DNA of 12,896 nucleotides from Cohaesibacteraceae bacterium (GTDB lineage Bacteria > Pseudomonadota > Alphaproteobacteria > Rhizobiales > Cohaesibacteraceae), in NCBI GenBank assembly GCA_016764535.1, contig JAESRR010000194.1:1-12896 (forward strand). The letters run 5' to 3'. The translations under genes were made by a program, and so were the position numbers. Of the stretch, positions 8,273 through 12,896 are shown piece after piece (position 1 is the first letter of the stretch; each line of letters begins with the position of its first letter). The notes under the pieces are model-generated. The model had not been told where the DNA came from, did no database searches, and saw nothing but the letters and a program-made list of their open reading frames with translations.

Positions 8273-8379
8273 CAGAATTGCCGGGACAAAATATACCGCT
8301 CCAAAATTTGGATGATTTAATCTTTCAATATTGCGGGAGCACAAATTGCAATTTGCCCGAGATGCCGAAACAGGTTGTT

Positions 8380-8422
8380 GGCTTCCAGGAGCTATCCCCC
8401 CGATCATCTTTTTTTGGAAGCC
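8380..8422. repeat. 8-bp inverted repeat with 27-base loop
   Basis: GGCTTCCA (8380-8387) pairs exactly with TGGAAGCC (8415-8422). The loop carries a run of six C and a run of seven or more T just before the second arm. Confidence 0.3.
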
Positions 8423-10252
8423 GGATTTGTTTATTTTCGCCGGCACCCCATTTCACCTGACGGAAGTTATATGCTCATCAACTCCTGAACCCACATAGTA
8501 TGAATAATGACGCTTTTTATGGTTTGTGTGATCACTGAAGTAACACATTCTGTTCATTCAACACTTGTCTTATTCTACTCCACAACCATCGATGTTTTGT
8601 GTTTTTGGCGAAGCTAAAGAGATAGAAAATCTGAAATATTGATTGTCACCTGGTCCAACGTGACAAATCACTGTTCAGCCAGCCACCGGTTTTGATCAAA
8701 TTTGAAGTTCTGATTGGTAAGTCTAAAAGCGTGACAAACAGTCCCCATTGCTCTGGTTCATAACGACAGAAGTTGAGAAACATTTCCCAAATTGATTCAA
8801 AAAGATCTCCATACAGTAATATTTAGTAATTCAATGAGGTCTAATTGAGAAAATTGATCATAAAACCGATTCCGGGAACCCAAATTTTGATCGTAGATTC
8901 AACAAATCAGCAATCTCAACCGAAAACGTAACTGTTATGTGTCCTGCCCTAAACAGGCGGCATTTCAGAGTTCAAAGGATTTGTACAAATTGCTTTATTC
9001 GTGACTTTGAGTGGAAGATGCATTCTCAAAGTTTCGGCATGGCTAGATGCAGAGAAAATACCCGACAAAAACCTGAATTTAACTACGCGATTTCGAGGCA
9101 CTGTGCGGGAACCAAAATTGCCCGCGCGATTTCGCAAATCAATACAACGGTCAGACCCATGAAATATTCCTAATCTGGTCTGCTGCGTAGCGCCAGGTTC
9201 GCATGAATACCGTCTATCAAATTGTGATGCGGAGATATTCAATTGGGGACTTCTATAAACAATTTTCACCGCAGCAGAATATCAAAAATGATCTACCGAA
9301 ACGCAAAATTTGGGATCTCAACTGGAAGGCCGACAATAGATAATTCACCAGAATGAGCGGGTGTCCCCGGAGAATTGTAGTCAGGTTGCGTGCATTTCCA
9401 GTTTTCAAACCCGTTGAGCGTCCGGCCAGAATTGTGTTTCACACCACACAGCCATCAAAACCAAACTGACTTGTTTGCCATTTACAATTGAACAGTCATC
9501 CGGTCACTCAACTCAACTATTTTTTGTTTCAAATATGGAAAGCAAAATAGCTTGCTGTGCTCCAGTTTCAATTGTCTGGCTGCATCGTTGATTGATCCTT
9601 AAAGCGGTCAGTTTTTTGGGATTGCAATCCGACAACAGAATTACAAATATTGAGCCCTGTCAAAAAACTCTATTTGCTCTTCAGAGCTATTACCCATCAG
9701 AGTTTTCCGGAGACAGTGGCAATGGGTATAGGTTCTTGATGCCCAATGGCAGAATATTTCGAATGCTAAATGCTCTTGGTATGATAAGCGGGCTTGTCTC
9801 CAAATATTCTTGTGGCAAACCCCGGACAGGTTGTCTTTTGTCGACCTGTGGCGAGAAAAGACACCCGGAAAAGCAAAGTAACTTACGCTGCAAATCCCGA
9901 CAAAGGAATGCCCTAACGGGTATTTCATTCTTAAATTATTGCGTGCATTTTGTTTTTGGATTTGGGAACGCCGCACTCAGCTCGAGAACACTATTGAGAA
10001 ATCTTCAAAACTGTTTCGATCCTGTTCTGTACACAGACGACCAATATATCCACATTTGTTCAACAGCTATTTTTATTGGACTTCATAAAACAAAACGGAA
10101 CTCTCTGTTTTCGGCATTCCTATAATTACTTTAGCACGGAACATAATTACACATACCGATTCATAAAATTCAAATTTTAGTAATACAGAGTAATAATGTA
10201 TTAATATGGTACTAATATTGATCAAGAATCACATGCTGGATAATTAAAATAG

Positions 10253-10453
10253 ATGTTTAAATTCAGCATAGCCTTGAAATTTTTTCCAATCGCGGTATTT
10301 TTGTGCACTGCCTTATCGAGGCATATACTGTTTATTTTTTTGGCCCGGACCCAACATTACCTATTGAATAACTTGGCATTCAAAACTGCATTACAATGGT
10401 GGCATGCCTGCTACTTGGATTTGTCCCGGAAGTCCCCAATTATACAAATATAA
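10253..10453 (+). CDS. Doubtful 66-residue hydrophobic ORF
   Basis: ATG 10253 opens a 66-codon frame with a hydrophobic N-terminal half (FKFSIALKFFPIAVFLCTAL, then HILFIFLA), which would form one or two membrane segments, and a basic C-terminal half. There is no Shine-Dalgarno (AATTAAAATAG precedes it) and no family is recognised. It lies about 70 bases before the autotransporter ORF on the same strand, in AT-rich DNA where chance ORFs favour Phe, Ile and Leu. It is probably not a gene, but is listed because it is the only hydrophobic small ORF in the gene-poor region. Confidence 0.12.
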   Translation: MFKFSIALKFFPIAVFLCTALSRHILFIFLARTQHYLLNNLAFKTALQWWHACYLDLSRKSPIIQI

Positions 10454-10477
10454 TTGTAACTTGAACATTCGTATTAA

Positions 10478-10505
10478 TTGATGTTGTTACTTTCTCAACA
10501 ATAAT
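10478..10505 (+). promoter_or_regulatory. Candidate promoter of the autotransporter gene
   Basis: TTGATG (10478-10483), 16 bases, then AATAAT (10500-10505, five of six matches to TATAAT). Transcription would start near 10512, just before the open frame. A perfect TATAAT also occurs at 10449-10454 but has no -35 at the right distance. Confidence 0.3.
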
Positions 10506-10526
10506 TAATTCCGTGTAGTAATCGAG

Positions 10527-12842
10527 TTGTTCACTGTGGGCACGTCTTTAGATTTCAAGTTATTAATGCGAACAAGTGTGCTGATGTCGTGCACTATTCT
10601 ATACACGAATCCAGCCACTGGTTCTGACATCACTATTAGCGCTACGGTAGCAGGACCTGTTACTCTGACAGCCGATGGTAATACTGTACAAGTGACCTCA
10701 TCTGGCGGTATCAACGGTGGTACAGAAGGTATCGCCGGTGGAACAATCAATGCCAATTCCATTACAAATAGAGGTAATATTCAGGGCACTAATTTTGGCA
10801 TTAACGTCAATAACGCCAGTACCATTGTAAACCACGGCACGGTTACCTCGACAAATGACGATGCGATCCATGCAGGCGATAACAGTTCAATCACCAATTA
10901 CGGGACTGCTTCATCAATTGGCGGAACCGGAGGTGACGGTCTTGATTTGGAAAATTTTGGCACTGTCATCAACTACGGAATCGTTGAGGGTGGCCAGGAC
11001 GGGATTGATGTTGAAAATGATAGTACAGTCATCAACCACGGCTCAATAATTGCTGTTTTTGACGGCATTGATGTGACAGACCGAAACACCGTGATCAATC
11101 ACGGTACAATCAATGCTGCCGATGATGGCATAGATGCATTCGACGACAACACAATCACAAATTTCGGAACAATTGTTGCTGATGCAGATGGGCTGGATGC
11201 CCGGGATCGAAATAGAATTTCGAATTTCGGGTCTATCACAGCCGCATTCGATGGAATGACTTTTGATAGCAATAATTTGCTGGAAAATCACGGATCGATA
11301 AGCGGACTATCACATGGACTGAATATCAACGACAACAATACAATTATTAATCATGGGACAATTACTGGAAATCAGGAGGCTATTTCCGCTGACCTGAATA
11401 CAACAATTACAAATTACGGTACTATTTCCGGTTCGAATTGCGGCTGTTCGGTAGGAATTGATGTCACCAGCGGTAGCGTCAAAAATTATGGACTAATTGA
11501 AGGTATCACCGGGATTCTTTCACAACAAACTACAGTGCTGATCAATTCCGGTACAATTCGCAGTCATGACGGACCGGCTGGTAAAGCAATTGATTTCCAG
11601 GGTGCCGGTGGTAACACCCTGACATTTCTGAATAAATTCAATGTCGTGGGAACAATAGAGCCCGGAGCAGGAATCGATACCGTCCATTATCAGCCCGGTA
11701 TTAGTTCTGTTTTTACTTACCAAAGCCTTCCAGAAAATATTGTCACTCATGGCCAATCACTAAAGATTGCCGGCAACACAGTTTCAGTTATCGATAACGG
11801 TCTTGTTACACGCGACGATGACAGTCTTACAGAAACAACAAAGCTGCTTGGCAACACTTTGCTTGAACCAGGCTTGTCGCCATCAAATAGCCGTACAAAT
11901 CCAAACCAAACCACTCTGCGAGCCTATAGCGCGCCAGCTTCATCCCCGGATAAAACTCTTAATCGTATCAATAAGATGCTGACACCGGATGAAATCGTAA
12001 ATCGCCGTTTTGAAATATGGGCCCAAACTTTGGGAAGTATTCGCGATACTCACCTGACATCAGACGAACAGGGTGCGGCTATTATTACCCGGGGAGTTGT
12101 ATCCGGGTTCAATATCGTCCGGGACGATTTGCAATTCAGGGTTTTTGCAGGTGCCCTTGAACAAGCTATTGATATTGATTTCGACACGCAATCCAGTGAA
12201 CAAACCACCTACATAGCGGGCGGATCTGTGCTGGGTTCCTTTGCCAGTCTCGATATTGCCTTCGGTGTACTGGCCGGGCTATCAGAACACCGGTCAGAAC
12301 GATTAATCGCCAATAATACTGTTACAAGTGGCTTTGAAACGGCCACATCTTCACATTCCAGCTGGTTTTTTAGCCCGCAAGTTCGCGCATCCAAAAACAT
12401 ATCGCTGGGCAATGGACTAACCATTACGCCAACTGTAAGAGTTAGCTATTCGCACGCATTCCATGAAGGATATGCCGAGGTTGGATCTTCATCAAACCTG
12501 GCATTTGACGCTCGAACAACCGCAACACTTGATACAAAAGCCAGTTTGTCATTCCAGCATGAAACTTCACTGGAGGATGGTGGACGGTTTAAAACGGTCA
12601 TGTCAGCTGGATTGAACTATCGGCTCTGGACAGACCAGAGTGCTGCAAAAATTTCTCTCAACGGAACGGGGCTACTTCTTGACCGGCAGGAAAGCGATCA
12701 CCCAGGATCGGGGTTTGTCAGTCTGGGATTGCAATATATTACTACATCCAACGCCAGATTATTCGCAAAAATCGAAGCCGGTGCAGGAGATTCCGGTTCT
12801 CGTTATGCGTCAGGACGGCTGGGTTTGAATTTTTCTTTCTAA
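10527..12842 (+). CDS. Autotransporter (type Va) with 21-residue repeat passenger
   Basis: A 771-codon surface protein. The N-terminus carries a short, poor signal peptide (hydrophobic SVLMSCTILY around 17-26, followed by NPATGS). Residues 78-345 are about 13 tandem repeats, mostly exactly 21 residues, each with T-[VI]-[IT]-N-[HYF]-G-T-I and, in the middle copies, D-G-[IL]-D; this is expected to fold as a right-handed beta-helix. A linker follows (about 360-490, with GNTVSVID). The beta-barrel (about 490-771) opens with RRFEIWAQTLGS and ends LGLNFSF, with the C-terminal Phe typical of proteins inserted by the BAM machinery. The start is uncertain: there is no ATG before 10566. TTG 10527 and GTG 10536 are alternatives, and none has a strong Shine-Dalgarno. 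The ligand or role of the passenger is unknown; adhesion is a common one for this class. It lies immediately after the gene-poor region. Confidence 0.88.
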   Translation: MFTVGTSLDFKLLMRTSVLMSCTILYTNPATGSDITISATVAGPVTLTADGNTVQVTSSGGINGGTEGIAGGTINANSITNRGNIQGTNFGINVNNASTIVNHGTVTSTNDDAIHAGDNSSITNYGTASSIGGTGGDGLDLENFGTVINYGIVEGGQDGIDVENDSTVINHGSIIAVFDGIDVTDRNTVINHGTINAADDGIDAFDDNTITNFGTIVADADGLDARDRNRISNFGSITAAFDGMTFDSNNLLENHGSISGLSHGLNINDNNTIINHGTITGNQEAISADLNTTITNYGTISGSNCGCSVGIDVTSGSVKNYGLIEGITGILSQQTTVLINSGTIRSHDGPAGKAIDFQGAGGNTLTFLNKFNVVGTIEPGAGIDTVHYQPGISSVFTYQSLPENIVTHGQSLKIAGNTVSVIDNGLVTRDDDSLTETTKLLGNTLLEPGLSPSNSRTNPNQTTLRAYSAPASSPDKTLNRINKMLTPDEIVNRRFEIWAQTLGSIRDTHLTSDEQGAAIITRGVVSGFNIVRDDLQFRVFAGALEQAIDIDFDTQSSEQTTYIAGGSVLGSFASLDIAFGVLAGLSEHRSERLIANNTVTSGFETATSSHSSWFFSPQVRASKNISLGNGLTITPTVRVSYSHAFHEGYAEVGSSSNLAFDARTTATLDTKASLSFQHETSLEDGGRFKTVMSAGLNYRLWTDQSAAKISLNGTGLLLDRQESDHPGSGFVSLGLQYITTSNARLFAKIEAGAGDSGSRYASGRLGLNFSF
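10758..11560 (+). repeat. Tandem 63-base (21-residue) coding repeats of the passenger
   Basis: The N-x-G motif recurs with spacings of 21, 22, 25, 21, 21, 21, 21, 21, 21, 21 and 24 residues. The seven uniform 21-residue steps (about residues 146-293) are the core. The copies have diverged at DNA level, so the expansion is old or the protein is selected for the pattern rather than the bases. The irregular units carry the insertions GGTGG (near 131-137) and NCGCSV (near 304-309). Confidence 0.85.
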
Positions 12843-12848
12843 AATTGT

Positions 12849-12896
12849 TCAGGCTTTGTAGCCGATGCGAAATCCACCCCAGTGTTTGCCATTCAC
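12849..12896 (-). CDS. C-terminal end of a probable methyl-accepting chemotaxis protein (partial)
   Basis: The complement of 12896-12849 reads in one frame as VNGKHWGGFRIGYKA followed by TGA. An ending of the form NG-[RK]-HWG-x-[FL]-R-[IL]-x-Y is what I associate with alphaproteobacterial chemotaxis receptors, beyond their signalling domain. Only 15 codons are present, so the call rests on that motif alone. The gene is convergent with the autotransporter, with six bases between the two stops and no room for a conventional terminator. Confidence 0.5.
   Translation of the reverse strand: MNGKHWGGFRIGYKA

Larger units (their letters stand above)
7400..10526. other. 3.1-kb gene-poor region, no recognisable gene
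   Basis: This AT-rich stretch has no ORF with a credible start, Shine-Dalgarno and recognisable product. The longest (9592-10125 plus, 177 codons from a TTG) is overlapped by an antisense ORF and has an odd Cys/Arg/Ser-rich composition. Short words such as CAAAATTTG and GATTCAAT recur, and there are several inverted repeats (8231-8272, 8380-8422). I cannot tell decayed coding sequence from an uncharacterised structured RNA or regulatory region by eye. Probably a gene graveyard beside the tRNA. Confidence 0.6.

Noticed and set aside
8949..9269. 106-codon minus-strand ORF
   Set aside because: Mirrors a plus-strand ORF, and the translation has no hydrophobic core pattern or motif. Nothing beyond openness supports it.
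9592..10125. 177-codon plus-strand ORF from a TTG start
   Set aside because: No Shine-Dalgarno, no recognisable motif, an odd Cys/Arg/Ser-rich composition, and a 111-codon antisense ORF over the same DNA. It reads like chance open frame in non-coding sequence.
10758..11560. Tandem DNA repeats considered as a CRISPR or satellite array
   Set aside because: The copies are divergent at DNA level and stay in frame; the periodicity is a protein repeat of the passenger.

Overview
The window looks like a piece of an alphaproteobacterial chromosome of moderate to low GC. The main evidence is the gene order: tsaD divergent from hemC-hemD, followed by a mitofilin/Mic60-like (COG4223-type) membrane protein and a HemY-type TPR membrane protein. 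This arrangement is characteristic of Alphaproteobacteria. The lineage within the class cannot be fixed from the sequence.

Left block (1-5636). A tsaD gene on the minus strand is intact from its start through residue 182. It then breaks about 97 bases from the window edge, where unrelated AT-richer sequence begins. Divergently, hemC and hemD overlap by four bases and encode the two successive enzymes that turn porphobilinogen into uroporphyrinogen III. After 134 bases, which hold an 18-base interrupted palindrome and a candidate promoter, come the Mic60-like gene and hemY, both encoding inner-membrane proteins.

Middle block (5637-10526). A complete tRNA-Thr(CGT) with encoded CCA is followed by about 4.7 kb with only one convincing gene, an R2K-type ATP-grasp ligase on the minus strand. 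The rest (5855-6643 and 7400-10526) is AT-rich and rich in short inverted repeats. No ORF in it reads like a protein I recognise. A decayed island beside the tRNA gene is the simplest explanation; an unrecognised non-coding element is the more exciting one.

Right block (10527-12896). A 771-codon ORF encodes a type V (autotransporter) surface protein. Its passenger is built from about 13 copies of a 21-residue repeat (T-[VI]-[IT]-N-[HYF]-G-T-I, then D-G-[IL]-D), and its C-terminal beta-barrel ends in phenylalanine. Six bases beyond its stop, the last 15 codons of a minus-strand gene enter from the right edge; their sequence resembles the end of alphaproteobacterial chemotaxis receptors.

I found no CRISPR array, intact insertion sequence or recognisable defence system. 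The strongest items for a second look are the repeat-built autotransporter, the isolated R2K ATP-grasp gene in its gene-poor setting, and the broken tsaD end, which may be a cloning or assembly chimera.
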